Of a stretch of 64,000 nucleotides of DNA, positions 47,542-60,085 are shown one piece after another. Position 1 is the stretch's first letter, and every line of letters begins with the position of its first letter. Source of the DNA: Arthrobotrys musiformis (taxonomy: Eukaryota > Ascomycota > Orbiliomycetes > Orbiliales > Orbiliaceae). The DNA is taken from the NCBI GenBank assembly GCA_036971715.1, contig JAVHJL010000003.1, positions 1 through 64,000 on the forward strand, written 5' to 3'. The notes under the pieces were generated by a model. That model had not been told where the DNA came from. It made no database searches and saw only the letters and a program-made list of their open reading frames with translations. Both the position numbers and the translations under genes were made by a program.

Positions 47542-49363
47542 CGTTTTACCGCTTCCACCAGAAAGAAGACCCGAGAAGTCGTTGACAATAGGGACAGCAT
47601 TGGTCGCTACAGCCAGAGAGAGAGAAGGTCGGAGGATGCTGGTTAGTCCGGAAATTATCCTTTCAGTCTAGTTGGGAGTTACAACCGGCGCATCGATGGT
47701 CGACCGGACTACATACCAACAATGCAATCGCGAATGCAATCTCGGCTACAATGGTACCCAAAAGCACGGTTCTTGGGGACTGTCGAAGGAGAACATATCG
47801 AGAAAGAAGAGGATACAATATTATTAATACCAGGAACTAAGGGAAGGGGGAAAGGAAGGGAAGGGAGGGAAAGGGAGGGAAAACCGGAACGGAACAAAAA
47901 GGCCGGGACAGAGGCGATTTACATATAACGGGACCACAAGTATTCCAAGAACCAGAACCAGAGAATGCCGCGCTTCAGATTCCCTGCGTCCATCTGAATC
48001 GTCGTTTTATTGCGAAGGAAAGAGGAAGGAATCCGAGGGGTGATGACGAGTACTCTGCGCTAGACAGGGGCCAACTTTATCTCGATGCATGCCGACACCC
48101 GAGAAAACCCCAAACATTCACTCCATTTCGTCGATAGCCTTCCTGGAGCTCTGGCTCGTGTCCCACCCCAAGGGGCCCCGAGAGTTTGGCAAGGGGAGCC
48201 GAGAGTCGTGGCATCCCCCGCGATTTCGAAGATCAAGATCATACCAAAGTCCAGCTGTCGGTCTTTCCATGTCGCTGGTGACGCGTCCTCCCTTGTAACC
48301 AAGGTCGAGAACCCAGGTCATGGTTGAACGTTTGCATGTCTGCATACGGTCGACGTTCAGTTAAAGTTCCTTTTCTTTCTTTCCGTGGACTCGGATATAT
48401 ATTAAAGGACGCACAATCGATCGATCAATATTCGTCGGGTCATACTTACAACATATGTCAAGACACAAAAGATCCAACAGCAATATTTTGTGCCGGGATC
48501 GAACAAACAGCATCGTGAAGTTTGAGGTTCATGAGAAATCCACCGGCCCAGACAGACCCCGGCACAGCGATCGTACGACTGATAATGAGCCTATGTGTGT
48601 AACAACCATAATAACGTTATCCACTTTACCGGTGCCCAATTCTGCCAGACAAGCAGCGCAGGTCTTAGTTATACGGGGCCGCGTCACTATCTGCAAGCCC
48701 TCCCTCACCGAGATCCACAAATTTCGCTTTTCATAAAATTCTAAATCTTGTCCGCACATGCATGCTCCAGCAAACTCAAGCCAGACCGCAAAAAGCTTGT
48801 CTCATGCCCAAATAAAATCACACTCGGTCCAAGGGCCCTTAGGAGCTAAGCTTGAGCTAAGGTGTCGACCGTCGGCCTGGTCGTTCTTTCGATGCGAAAA
48901 TCTCAGGGATCATGAATGATTACGAAGTCTCACCCCAAACCCGGATTGCAAAACTCTTTTTAGCCGCATCCGTCGATATAAAATTCCAACAGCCCAACCC
49001 AAAAGCTCCGGTACGCCGACACAAAAAAATTTTAACATTTGACGCAGCCTCGTTTCGAGACTTCGACTATGTAAGCCAGCCAAGCTTCGAGGCAAAAATC
49101 ATCGACTCCACATTGAGCCAAGAATGCGAGATATCATATCATTTTAAATAATCCCACGCAACATCTCGGAAGGACAATACATTCGCACTATCTCAGTCTC
49201 AGAAACCCCAGCAATCACGCGACTCAAATAGCCACTATCAATCAACATATCTACGCAGGACAAATATTGCAAATCAAATTTATAAAAACTACTGAATAGA
49301 CCAATATGCAATATGTATATGTATCACACATCGAAATTATTTGCCGGAGAAACCCCTTCGGAA
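47542..49363. other. Intergenic region with a polypurine tract
   Basis: 1.8 kb upstream of the aspartic protease. A G/A-only run lies at 47839-47884 on the plus strand (pyrimidine-rich on the protease coding strand), about 300 bp upstream of its ATG, where CT-rich promoter tracts are common. Frames at 48060-48345 and 48455-48759 are unremarkable. Confidence 0.45.
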
Positions 49364-50016
49364 TTAATTCCTATAGACTAGCCCACCCCAGCTTCCGAGT
49401 TGAACAAGCCCGTCCCCAAATTCCCTAGGCCCATCCTGTTGCTCATAGCAACTTTGCGTCCGATTGATTTGTAAACTCCACATATCATCCCCTCCCCGAG
49501 TTGCAAACTCACTCTTTCGAAAACTGTTCCCGGTGTATTCCTGTCCCTTGGGCCCATCCATTAACGGCTCCCCAAGTTCATTGAGAGGTGGCTCCGTCCT
49601 ACGACAAAAGTCTAACCGTACAACTTGATCCTGATGCCGTCTGATATAGTTCGTAAAGATTTCCCTGGCGATTTTGGCGATATATGCACAATCAATATTG
49701 ACGTTTTCCGAACTTTTATTGCAAAGGAAAACCCCGGCGGTACCGTAACAAGATTGTAGGAAACAGCCGGCAGGTAAGGCCATGCATTTGGAATGGGGTG
49801 GAAAGGAATCGATAACTTCCACTGCCGGGAGGATGTCCTCATAAAGTGCTCCGGCTTCTGAGCTGTTCCCATGGTCGTGACAGTCAAACGACTGTCCGTG
49901 CTGGACTGGATTGACGACACCGGCTTGTACCGCTCGTTGGTGCGGTTGCAAGGGGTTTGCAGATAGTTCCCTGGCCTCACGCTCATCCGATTTGAACTTG
50001 TCGAACGTCTGTTCAT
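49364..50016 (-). CDS. Small cysteine-containing protein, N-terminus unresolved
   Basis: A minus-strand frame of about 195 codons from 49951 (open to beyond 50016) contains a block with the spacing of fungal small secreted proteins: CHDHGN, then KCMALPAGCFLQSCYGTAGV, then FLCNKSS and DCAYIAKIA. The family cannot be named with certainty. The visible ATG gives no signal peptide. Further upstream on the same strand (about 50045-50100) lies a signal-like run, FFFFVILILCSASYT, which could be spliced on through GTAATG and a CCAG acceptor, but it has no ATG before it. The gene may therefore have an additional upstream exon or a lost start codon. The 3' end after the cysteine block is Gly/Glu-rich and may be less constrained. 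Confidence 0.4.
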
Positions 50017-51799
50017 CGGTTCACCGTCAACGCGTTAGCTTTCTGCATTACGTGTAACTTGCACTGCACAATATTAATATGACAAAAAAAAAAAATGAAA
50101 GGCGGGGTTCGATCCGCGTGACGAAGTTAAAGCCTTACAATACCGCCGTGTGGTTGTTTCTGAGATACAGATTCGCAAGATTTGAAGTTAAACCAATCAC
50201 AAGGCCCTGCAAAAGTCATGTCTTTCACACCCCCATCAATCCGATCCACAAAAGCTTGAAGTTTAGGGACCTGGTATACAAATTTTTTAGGATTAGTACC
50301 AGTTGTACCTCCCCCTACACCGTGGAGTTGATATAGCTACCAGACTGACCACAGTAAGTCAATTACGTGTAAGTGCATGTCTGCATACCTGGTTCAGAAT
50401 CTTTTCCCCAAAGAGGACCCCTTCGACCATCACCACCCAATACTGGACCCACACGGCCGCGACGACATTTGGCAAAAAGGTCAAACTCAGAGACCAGTCC
50501 CCCAAGCCTAATCCCCCAAACCCAAACAAGCTCGATGCCGTAAAATTGGCCGTTGTCGGCGACATCGTCAACGTCGTCGGGATATGCATATGTATGCCCC
50601 CGGCTCGTCCCTGTTTATAATTAAGCAAAGCAGAGGGATATTAAATGGTCCAGCAACGTTGCAACGTATACGATGTTCAAGCTTTAAGTGGTTTTCAACA
50701 CTGGAAATGCGTATAAAAGACGAAGTTAATCGGCAGCCCTCTTATCAATGTTCATACGCATCTACAAATGTGCTTAACCCAGATCACAGTCAAGAAAGAA
50801 CCTACGACATGCAAATACACTTCCACAAAACTTAACACCATGGCCGAATATCCTCTCTGGGACCTTGGGTCCGGATCCCACACGTACATCATGTTATAAT
50901 CGTTTCAGGCAGTGTTCGCACAGGCAGAAGGCCTTATATAGACCAAGTTAATATTTCCCACTACTCCACTCATTGGTTGGGTTCGACGATCTGTTGTTGC
51001 CTGGCGCAGGCCGGCCCTCGATTCGCATTGTCCCTTGTCAGGTTAACCGTTATGCCACATACACATGCACAGGTGCAGGCATTGAATGATCGACCATATA
51101 ACTTTCATGCGCAAGCCGATTGAAATTATTGTTGGATCCGTCCCATATACATAAGTTCCTAACCTAGCGAACGGCGTTCGGGCATCCATTGGGCGTCTAC
51201 TCTAACATATGTTGTCTAACGCAGTGTGCAACAAATGACAACAGCACAACGGTGTTGGATTGTATTAGGTTGACACGATCACACAAATTCGATCCTTCGC
51301 CCTTCCGAATACCTACTAAGTACCTAGTTAGAGGTAAATAATAACGGCTGTTGCATGACGTTGCAGTGTCACATGTTACACAGGAGGACATTGGGGATCG
51401 ATTTCTCGAGGAAATAATGGTTGGTTCGTAAATTATGTCGTAATACGTCAAGCTACTGTACAAGAAAAGCCCCGCTGTATAACTTATGCACACCGCTTCA
51501 CCCACTAAAAAAGCCACCACGTCGACTTCATACAAACGAATAAAAGCCCTTCCGCACACTTGGAAAACAGAAGGTAAAAAAGGGACATATTGGCAGTGAA
51601 GTCATGCCCTGCCTGACGATCAAAAGCCGGGGCCCACAGTAACAAAACCTTTTTCAAATGGATATCATGCTTGCAGTAATGAAAATGAAGAACGTATCAA
51701 TCATAGAGAAGGTAGTGCATGGAAAGCAAGCATACGCCCAAAGCTCCGGATAAAACTATAAACAATTAGCAGTCGTAACGCCCGTCGTAGCCAACACCA
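50017..51799. other. Intergenic region
   Basis: 1.8 kb. A minus-strand frame at 50359-50628 has a hydrophobic stretch (FLPNVVAAVWVQYWVVMVEG) followed by a GTATGC donor, but no convincing next exon. It may be a small unannotatable gene. A frame at 51197-51559 (-) has no features. A 12-base poly-A run lies at 50084-50095. Confidence 0.35.
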
Positions 51800-54255
51800 C
51801 TATTCTGGGATATCGCCAGGCATCTCTACCCTAGCACTTCTTCCGTTCGGCCTTTTAACACTTGGAGGAGTAATACGGATGGCTGGAACCCTCGGCGCTG
51901 CTGGCATCTCGACAGGGGCGAACATTTGTTCCAATTGCCGGTTTTGCAGTTCGATGTCCTCGGGTCGTTGTTCGCGGGGCGGTGGGCTCATTATCGACGC
52001 AGCCGCCGTTGGTTGGGTCGGGACATCGCCTGGCATCTCGTAGTAAACCGTAGAAACAGGGCCATTCGCTTTAGCCTCCATCTTGAAGCCATCTGGGCCC
52101 ATTACTACGGCTTTCTTATCTTCCGCTACAATGCCGCCATCGGCAGCAATCTTCTTCTTCCACTTATCTCTCGTGAGTTTGGCCATGCGTCTTGCGCATT
52201 CCTTCATATCAGTGCCAACTTCCGGCCCCGCAAGGTAGACCCTTGTGGCAGTGCTGACCTCGCTCAACCGAGACCATTCGTTCATAGCGACTTCACCAAC
52301 ACCAGCATCCACGTTGAATCTAAAGTACCTGTTTTTGCTAATGCCATATCTCGGCAACTCCTCAGTCAAAACGTACTGATGTGTTGTCTCGCAGTAGTCG
52401 ATTTTTGTCATCAATCGTCGCCGGGCTTGGGTAAACTGATCCAAGCTAGTACCGAGATTCTCCCACCACTGAACTTTGTTATCCCCTTCCCGTGCCCCTT
52501 CTGGACGTTTCCCAGTTCCGAGAGAGACGATAAGACCAACTTCTCTTCCTGGCCACTCATTCACACAGGCCTCCTCGAGAACTGTGGGGGTTGGATTATA
52601 TCTTCCGGTCCCTTCGTCTAAAAATACATCCTGGTTGATGCCAATGGATTTGAATGCTGCAAGCGTGGCACAGGTGGCGCGACCGGCTTGCCAAATTCGA
52701 CAGTTAGGATACGACATAGATTCAACCCCTGAAGAGTATGTTCGGAAGATTGCCGCTGTCGAATCATTCGAAGAGCCTTTATAAACTGCCGTTACCATAC
52801 TACACGAGCTCGAATGTTAGCATCCAAGATTTAAATTTCTGAGGGCCGAGAGATGCTATGTGAAGACCTACGTTTTGCACCTGCCCTTTCTTTTGTCATG
52901 CATCAGCGCATCAGGGTTCCCGTATCGGAGTTTCCTTGTGTCTTCTAACGAGGTGATCCGACTGGCCTCTGCAATCGCCTTGATACTATCTGTCCTCCCC
53001 ATTGTACTCATTCGTCGTTCAAGCTCTTTTTCTTCATCGTCGTAGTGACCTCCGCTTGGTTCCAAGTCCCAATCTTCGTCCTCTGAATTCATCTCCATAT
53101 TTAGATCGAGGTGGTCGTCTTTGGTTCTCTCACGTACAACCGTTCGGATAGCTCTTTCTAGCTTAGAAGCTTTGTATAATGTTTCGCCATATGGAATACC
53201 TGCGAATCGCTTGTCCGTTTCAAATACGTAACGGGTCATACGGGTATATACTTCTTTGCAGGTCTGGACCGACATACGAAGACGACCCAGCATAATAGCG
53301 ATTAGGCCTCCCGTGCCAGTTCCACCAATGAGATCGAATACCTCACATGGCTTCGTGACTTCCTCGCCCCGCCGGGGCGCGCGACCGTGAATTTCAACAA
53401 AAATATCATGCATGAGAGCTTCAAGAAGAAGTAATGTAGAATAGCCGCGAATTCCACCACCATCTAGCCACACCGCGTTAGTTATAGATTGTATGGAATT
53501 TGCAGAAATTCAAACAGAAGGGAAACAAAAAAAAAAAAAGAGAAAAAGAAAAATAATTGAACCTTACCTAGTGAGAGAATCCTTAGCCTCGATCTCGTCG
53601 CATTTTTAGATCTCCTTAATCGCTCCATCTCGCCTAAATGTGGTTTCCCTCTTGTGCTTTTGGATCCCCTCCGTGGTCTCTGCTCCTTAGCGTCACCCGT
53701 CGCTTGCGACCCCAATAAGCTAACCTGGCTCATCTGAGGATTCACATTGGCATTCCTTGGCATCTCGGGCATTGGATTTTGAGGCGGAGATTTCGGTGGT
53801 GGTATGGGCGGAGAATCGTCGGTTCTCAAAGGGAGAAAAGTAGTAGACGAGGACGGAAGTTGCGCTGGAGGACCAGTCCATCGTTGCTCGTCAGATTTTC
53901 TTCGATGCGTATCGTCACTTAGCGGAGGGAGCTGAGGGATTCTTGGCATGGAACTGGAAGCTGGGTTTTGATTGACTCTCGCAGGGACGTTAGGTCCCTC
54001 TTGTCGGCCATGGGCATTCTGTGTGGATGTATGTTCACGAGGAGGCAGAGGTGGTAAATTCGAGGTATTGGAAGGACTATGGCCGGTTGGCAAGTTAGGC
54101 AATTTCGGCGGCCGCGGAGGAGGTGCCTGAGAAGACGATGAAGAGGAAGGAACACCAGGTTGGAAATAGTTCGATTGTGCTGGAGTCGGAGTCGCTGGAG
54201 GAGTTACTGGGTAGGGAGGCACGAAGCCGCTCGGGTTGGGGAGACGCCCAGCCAT
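51800..54255 (-). CDS. Patatin-like phospholipase-domain protein lacking the nucleophile serine
   Basis: Three exons: 54255-53568, 53463-52872 and 52799-51800. Phases match, giving 759 residues. The first about 220 residues are Pro/Ser-rich and probably disordered. Residues 229-240 read LDGGGIRGYSTL, the patatin oxyanion loop. FDLIGGTGTGGLIAIMLGR (about 272-290) sits exactly where the catalytic GTSTGG nucleophile elbow belongs, but the serine is glycine (position 279). The dyad aspartate appears in FLDEGTG (D488), an altered DGG motif. An acidic insert (EMNSEDEDWDLEPSGG) splits the domain. The C-terminal 150 residues include a Pro-rich tail with a repeated EMPGD(V/I)P motif. Because the serine is gone, hydrolase activity is doubtful. 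Binding or regulatory function is possible. Confidence 0.85.
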
Positions 54256-57200
54256 GGCTGGCTGATAGACGGAATTATCTCTTATCGGCAGAACGGATCT
54301 CGCTGTTCGAAGGTATCGGAGCTGATCTAGTATCGGCGACGCTATCGGCGAAGTATGAAGGTCGGGAGTCGACGGTGGCGATGGTGGTTGTGGTCGTGGT
54401 TGTGAACGATGATGGATGATGGACGGTGGACGGTGGATGGTGGATGGATGACTGAGGATAGTGCCAGAAAGAGGCCGGCAAGCAAGGCGTCAAGGCTGGC
54501 AGACCAAAAGTCCGGCGCCCAGCTCTGTCTGCTTGGCAAATGCAACAACAGTCAATCAGCGCTGCAGACAAAATAGTTACTGTTCATGCTCGGAATGCAT
54601 CAAATGAAACCTCGACACTGGAAGGCGTCCTTGGCCCTGCCGGAACTTATATTACCATCGATTCTTATCCTCGAGGTGAAGCGCGGGGCGGGTTGCAAGG
54701 AGGTTTAATTTAGGTATGAATGTGAAACAATTTCGTCGACGGCACCTCGAGCTATAGCTAGCTAACCACTCGCTGAGCTACCAAAATACAAACGGTTCAA
54801 AGATAGCACAAGCCGGTAGCTCTCCGTGAAGGGCGGGGCGGGGCGGATAATAAACGTTGGCAGGCAACTATACGTGTCGCGGCTTTGGGGCTGATGCTGT
54901 GGGACATGGACGGACATACAGGTTCGAAGATATGCCTCTCGTATCTAACTTATTGTCATTCAGTCATACATGCGCCCGCCCCTTCCCTTCAGTAAGTTGC
55001 CCTCCATGTCCTCTTTTTTGATACCCATATTACATATATACTAATGTTACGCAGGTAAGATGGGAAGGCAAAAAAAAAAAACACTAAGCCTGAGTTCGTA
55101 GGTCTTACCAGCGCCCCCCAAAACAGATATCGCTTCCTTTCGCAGAAAGGAATTGTGGATGTATTCGAAAACAGTAGCATTCTTCATCAGGCATGGAACG
55201 CTCGCATCCAGAAGCAGTCTGGGGGATGAATCTAAAAAGGAAAAAAATATAATGGGACAAGGTTAGTTAGTCCGGTGGACACAGGCATGAGGCCTTCAGG
55301 TACCATCAATTATTGCGTTCCCGCTCCATTCCTTTCCATCTTGCAACCTTGCCGGAGACCGATCCAAAGTTTTGATTTGTGTGCCATCCGACCTTCCGCC
55401 TGCTTCGGTGCAGGCTTGTCTACGTCATCCTGGCCGTCCAAGACCCTTGAACTCTGCTTGGCGGTTCAGGATGACTAAAAATATTTGTCCACTGGACCAA
55501 TCGTAATTCACAACTCGAGGAGGAACGGCTGCCAATCATTGGCCCAGCCCGACACATGATCTAACAATCCCTGCAACCCTCGACTTTCACAAATTCGCTT
55601 GGGTTCGATTGTTCATGATATTCTTTTCCTCCAAGGAACGAAAGAACAACGGCAATAAAAATACAATGTGATTGGTTAGCACGGTTCGCGGGCCATCGAT
55701 CTGTACAGATCTGTTACTGTGAGGTCCTAATTGCCGCCACGGTTTCCCCGTTGACATCTCGTTGTGGCTGGTGCGGGCGCCGTACCAACGTAACGTATCA
55801 ACCCTTTAGATCGCTATCAGCGATGTATATGATTGGTATCGGTGGTCCCGAAAAAGTCTTTCATGGAGAAGGTCCCGATGATCATGATATCTGAGTAGAG
55901 AAATGCCTATATTGTCCAGGCTATACGAGCCCGTCGTCGAGCAATTTACGATTCTGACGGCACAGCCAACGCCAATTCGCTAGTCACGAACGCCTTCGAC
56001 GCAGCAGTGTGGCAAACGCTGTTCCCCAGTCTCCAAAAATTTCACGAAATTATAACTTGGGAATTTATGGAGGCACAAGCGCTCAAAATTGGCCCCTTGT
56101 CGCAAGTCATCGACATTCGAAGAGAGTTCAGTCGAATCGCCTCGCGGAAACCTAGTCAGTTCGCAATACCAATTCGAATCGGAACCTACAAGTCCACAAG
56201 CTCAACGCGATCGTGTAATCCGACGTAGCAGAACCCAGGCAGTTGGGTTGGGCTTCGCAATCTTACTTCAGGCTTAATATCTGAAGAACCCGGTGGCCAC
56301 GTACGGCCGTAACCTTCACCTTTCAAAATTTCCTTCCCATCAAATCAAATGTGACCTCATATTTACTATTGCTATGCTCCTCTCTCGTCTAGGCTTCGTC
56401 TGAAAATCCAAAATCTCATTCAATTATCAGCGTAATTACATTAATATTGATTGCCGAGTACCATATCTTTAGCTTCGTGGCGTACCGTCGATAGGGTGTC
56501 AGCACCATGGTACCATACTAGTCGATGCCCGATTCAACTTCCTATCTGGATCCAGTAACAGATTTACCACCGGTGCCCAAGCTCGAATAATTGTATACTT
56601 CTTATACTCCTTATTGTCTTGATTCTTCAATTTCGACTTTTAATCAAGTTGGTGTTTATAAATCTACTTTGAGGACAGCTTTCGATAGCCAAATATTTAA
56701 ATATGAGAGACGCCCGCGAAATTAAGCAAATCAATCTGGACGGCAGTACATAGCCACCCAGGTGGTACAACCCGGGTGGGCTGGGTACGAGACAAATTTT
56801 GACATACAACATGTATGATGCATCTTCCACGTTTTTAGAGCGGACGCGCGCCGGGAAGTGTATCCTGCTCGGAGCCTTAAAGGCTTCCGTAAGCCGAAAG
56901 CTTAGCAATAAATCATAACGTTAAGGCATCAGCCTCACGGCCTGGATGTCAACTTGACGAGACCGGTCAATTGACCTCGCCCACCATTAGAATACTTCTC
57001 AATTTCATACGTAACAATAGCCCTCGATGCTAAACCCACGAAAGGATATTTCGAAAATACCATATCATCACTGTCAATTTCCAATCTATAATACCTAAGT
57101 TCTCAATATGTATTCCTAAGTCATCCCTGCTAGTTAGCAGCAATACGCTTATACGCCCCAAAACAGTTTAATTAACAAATGCCTTGAACGACTGTGTTGT

Positions 57201-57738
57201 TCGTGTCATTCTGGGTGCTCAAGCTTTCTCGACAATTACGCAAGACAACTAAGAAAAAGACAAGCTTTCAAGCTTTACCCCTTCCATCGGAAGCAGCTGC
57301 AAGGATGTTAACATCTGGATCACAAAACCGTTCTCTTAGGCCAATCAATCAGGGCATCTGCAAGTCATAACGCTAGATATCTGCATATAAATGTGACCGG
57401 AGGGACCGTTCTTTCTTTATCCCATCAATAGCCCGGGCTGCCTTGCCAGACCCAATGCAGTTATATGTTCCCCTCACGGCGAAGTTGATAACGTAATGCA
57501 ACAGCCCATGGCTCGATCAGCTTCGTCACAAAATGCGTAGCGTTCACCACCAAGTCAGACGCGAACGATTTCTAGCAGCCGCAACTAATATAAAAAAAGA
57601 CAGCTCCTCCAACTCGAATTCCCCAGCCCACCATCGACCATCTGACATCGTGTCTAATCGAGGTTGTCTGCTTCCTAATTCAGCTGATATCCGTTTTCGA
57701 AAATACCACGCCAACACACGTTTAAATTATTTTCTCTC
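54256..57738. other. Long intergenic region
   Basis: 3.5 kb without a supportable gene. The bases just above 54256 are the patatin promoter; a GT-rich run of GGTGG and TGG units (54370-54455) lies 120-200 bp upstream of its ATG. A further copy of the dispersed CTGGGTACGAGAC motif lies at 56781-56793, next to CACCCAGGTGGT and CCCGGGTGGG. Frames at 55275-55478, 56007-56277 and 57533-57769 have no protein-like features. Confidence 0.4.
56781..56796 (+). repeat. Copy of dispersed CTGGGTACGAGAC terminus
   Basis: CTGGGTACGAGACAAA is the same core as at 8631, 22559 and, inverted, 23286. It is preceded by CACCCAGGTGGTACAACC and then GGTGGG, a GGTGG-rich flank similar to the flank of the 22545-23312 element. 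No inverted partner is visible nearby. Confidence 0.5.
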
Positions 57739-59112
57739 ATGGCCACCTCACTCCACGTTCTCATCGTAGGTGCAGGATCTGCAGGCCTCGCTGCCGCTAT
57801 TCTCCTCCACGAAACCCTATCAACCCATTCAATCCCCTTCCAAATATCCATATTTGAACTGCGATCTGGCCCATCAACCCTAGGAGGCGCTATAAACCTC
57901 ACTCCGAATGCCGTCAAACTCCTCGACCACATCGGGATCCTCAAGGATCTCGAAACTTCGGGATGTTCCGTTGAAACGATGGAGATGATATCCTCTCGTA
58001 CTCTCACGTCCCTCGGGAACCTAACTTTTGGAGACGTGGACCGGTATGGTGCCAACAGCCTACGCATCGCGCGCAAGGACCTTCAGGCCGCTTTGCTCGC
58101 CAAAGTTGCGGAATTGGGAATTCAGGTTTCGTTCTCCAAACGGTTAGAAAACATACAGCAAACTCCGGAAGATGTCACGGCGCTATTCTCCGATGGGGCC
58201 AGTGTAACCGGTGATATACTACTCGGTTGCGATGGAACCCACTCCGCTGTCAGGAAATGCATAGATCCCGACCGCAAGCCCGTTTATACTGGACTCTCGA
58301 CCGCCTATTCATACGTAGACCCAAAAAACCTATCCTCTCTTCCCTTCAAAGGTACATCCGCAATAATTCAATGCCGTGTCGGATCTCTTCTTTTAACATG
58401 GAGTACCCCATCACGATCTGAAAAGCTATACTGGGCGGCAGTAATGGAGGTCGACGCACCTCAAGATTTGTCCAAGGATGGGTGGAGGAGTATGGGCGAA
58501 GATATCGCGAAGACGAAGCAAAGGGTGAAAGATACGTATTGCTCCGAAAGGGATTCTCAAATGGGATTTTTCGCGGACCTGTTGGAGCAAACTGAGGATG
58601 ATGTTTATTTTTTTCCGGTGTGGAAACTCGAGATGAGTGAGAAATGGTGGGAGGGAAGGTGTTTATTGCTTGGAGATGCTGCTCACGCCGTAAGTTTATT
58701 CAATTTCCCGATCGATGGGCCAAAGGCTTCGAGCTAGACTAGGCCAAGAGTATTAATTTAGAGTGTATAGATGCCACCAATGGCACAAGGCGTCGGCTTG
58801 GCCGTCGAAGACGCTGTTCTGCTGGATAGGCTACTTAACTCTCACATCGAAAAGGCCAAACGCGCCGAGAGCGGAGAGATCAATTTGAAAGAAGTACCAT
58901 TGGAAGACATCTGGCAGAAACTAGTGAAAATCAGAACCCCGCGAGTAAAGAAGGATTATGACCGTTCAGTTGGTGGGTTTGAAGGCTTGAAGGATAAAGG
59001 CTGGCTCGCGGCGATGCTTAAGGATTGGCTCGTGTGGTTTTTCCTGTGGGCTATCGGTGTCAAGTTCGATGAAGCTTTCAAGTACGACATTCTGAAAGAG
59101 TCACTGGATTGA
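57739..59112 (+). CDS. FAD-dependent monooxygenase (salicylate hydroxylase-like)
   Basis: Exons 57739-58689 and 58771-59112 are joined by an 81-nt intron (GTAAGT donor, TAG acceptor, phase 0), giving 430 residues. VLIVGAGSAGLAAAILL is the N-terminal FAD-binding GxGxxG fold, GCDGTHSAVRK (about 163) is the DG motif of class-A flavin monooxygenases, and LLLGDAAHAMPPMAQGVGLAVEDA (about 310-333) is the GD motif that grips the FAD ribose. The intron interrupts this last motif, and the spliced joint reads correctly. Such enzymes hydroxylate aromatic compounds with NAD(P)H and O2. The substrate cannot be read. No biosynthetic partner genes lie next to it, so catabolism or detoxification is a plausible role. 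The C-terminus is hydrophobic (LVWFFLWAIGVKF), perhaps membrane-associated. Confidence 0.9.
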
Positions 59113-59439
59113 AGGTAGTGGTCTCAATGGCATCAAGACGCCTCAGCCTTTAGAGTCTCCATTTTATCACCATTTTCTCTTGGGGTATTTCGTCGTCACA
59201 ATTACGACATTATTAACATGGCAAAATTTGGACTCAGTTGTCTTGTCCCCAACCCTACCTAGGGTGGTCTAGATTCTGGTATACAATAACATATCTTTCA
59301 TTACAATCGATTATAAGAGTTATACACGTTTCTAAAACAACCCTCCCCGAAATGATAATAATCGCAAAAACGAAGTCCTCCCCATATTCAGTAATTGCGT
59401 AAGAAGAGTGAAAAAGAAGAGTTCCGCCAAACCGAGCGG
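59113..59439. terminator. Convergent 3' region
   Basis: 327 bp between the 3' ends of the monooxygenase (+) and the MARVEL-like gene (-). No distinct signal or gene is seen. Confidence 0.35.
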
Positions 59440-60085
59440 CTAGACAGCAGCTGGGCCGTGTCTTCCGAAACCAAATCTTCTCTTCTCACCAACGGCAACT
59501 GGCTCACCAGGAACGTCGCGCTTGCGAGCTAGGAAGAATGAAATTATCATGGTCAGGAAGAAGAAGATGCTAGAAACCAGTTGTTAGAGAACACCCTATG
59601 GTATAGCATTGCGACGAAAATGAAGTAGAAAGGCAAACTTACATTTGGATAATCAACAAAGCGGCAGCCAGTCGAATGAGGTTACAGTTCCTGAACTCTC
59701 CGCTGGTAGAAAACCTTCCGCTGCTCTCTCGGGTGTAAATCAAGAAAACGGCCAATGGGTTCCTGGAGCATCGAATGTGGTAGTTGTGACGGAAGAGGAT
59801 GGCGGAGGCGATATATCCAACGAAGAGGGCAAAGTCTGCGATAGCGCTCAAGATTTGAAGAGCACCCTTGAGGCAGCAGATGGTGATGATCGAGAAGGTA
59901 GTGAAGAAGATGGCGGCAACGGAAAACCCAAGAGGAACATCAACGGCATTGATACTAGTGTATCGGGCCTTCTTGATTTGGTGGTGGAACCAAGCGAAGA
60001 TGCCTGTGAGAATGACGGCAAAGGCGAACTGGAAGAACCGAAGACCCCAGATGCCGAACTTTGAAATTGAAGAGCCGGCGGACAT
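59440..60085 (-). CDS. MARVEL-domain-like four-TM membrane protein
   Basis: Exons 60085-59643 and 59569-59440 are joined by a 73-nt intron (GTAAGT donor, CTAAC branch point, CTAG acceptor, phase 2), giving 190 residues. Four hydrophobic segments are visible: GLRFFQFAFAVILTGIFAWF, VPLGFSVAAIFFTTFSIITI, ALQILSAIADFALFVGYIAS, and the last, LIRLAAALLIIQIIFFFLTM. N- and C-termini are short and basic, ending KRRFGFGRHGPAAV. This layout fits fungal MARVEL proteins (Nce102/Fhn1 relatives), which sit in plasma-membrane or vesicle domains. The ATG at 60085 was chosen because it gives a normal N-terminus; the frame extends upstream without family-like sequence. The function is inferred only from topology. 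Confidence 0.8.

Noticed and set aside
51197..51559. 120-codon minus-strand frame with hydrophobic stretches
   Set aside because: No signal-peptide layout, domain or splice sites consistent with a gene; left as intergenic.
51926..52621. 231-codon plus-strand frame
   Set aside because: It is an antisense shadow of the last patatin exon, without recognisable protein features.
57739..59112. Monooxygenase as part of a secondary-metabolite cluster
   Set aside because: No synthase, transporter or regulator gene lies beside it; the neighbours are an intergenic desert and a MARVEL-like gene.
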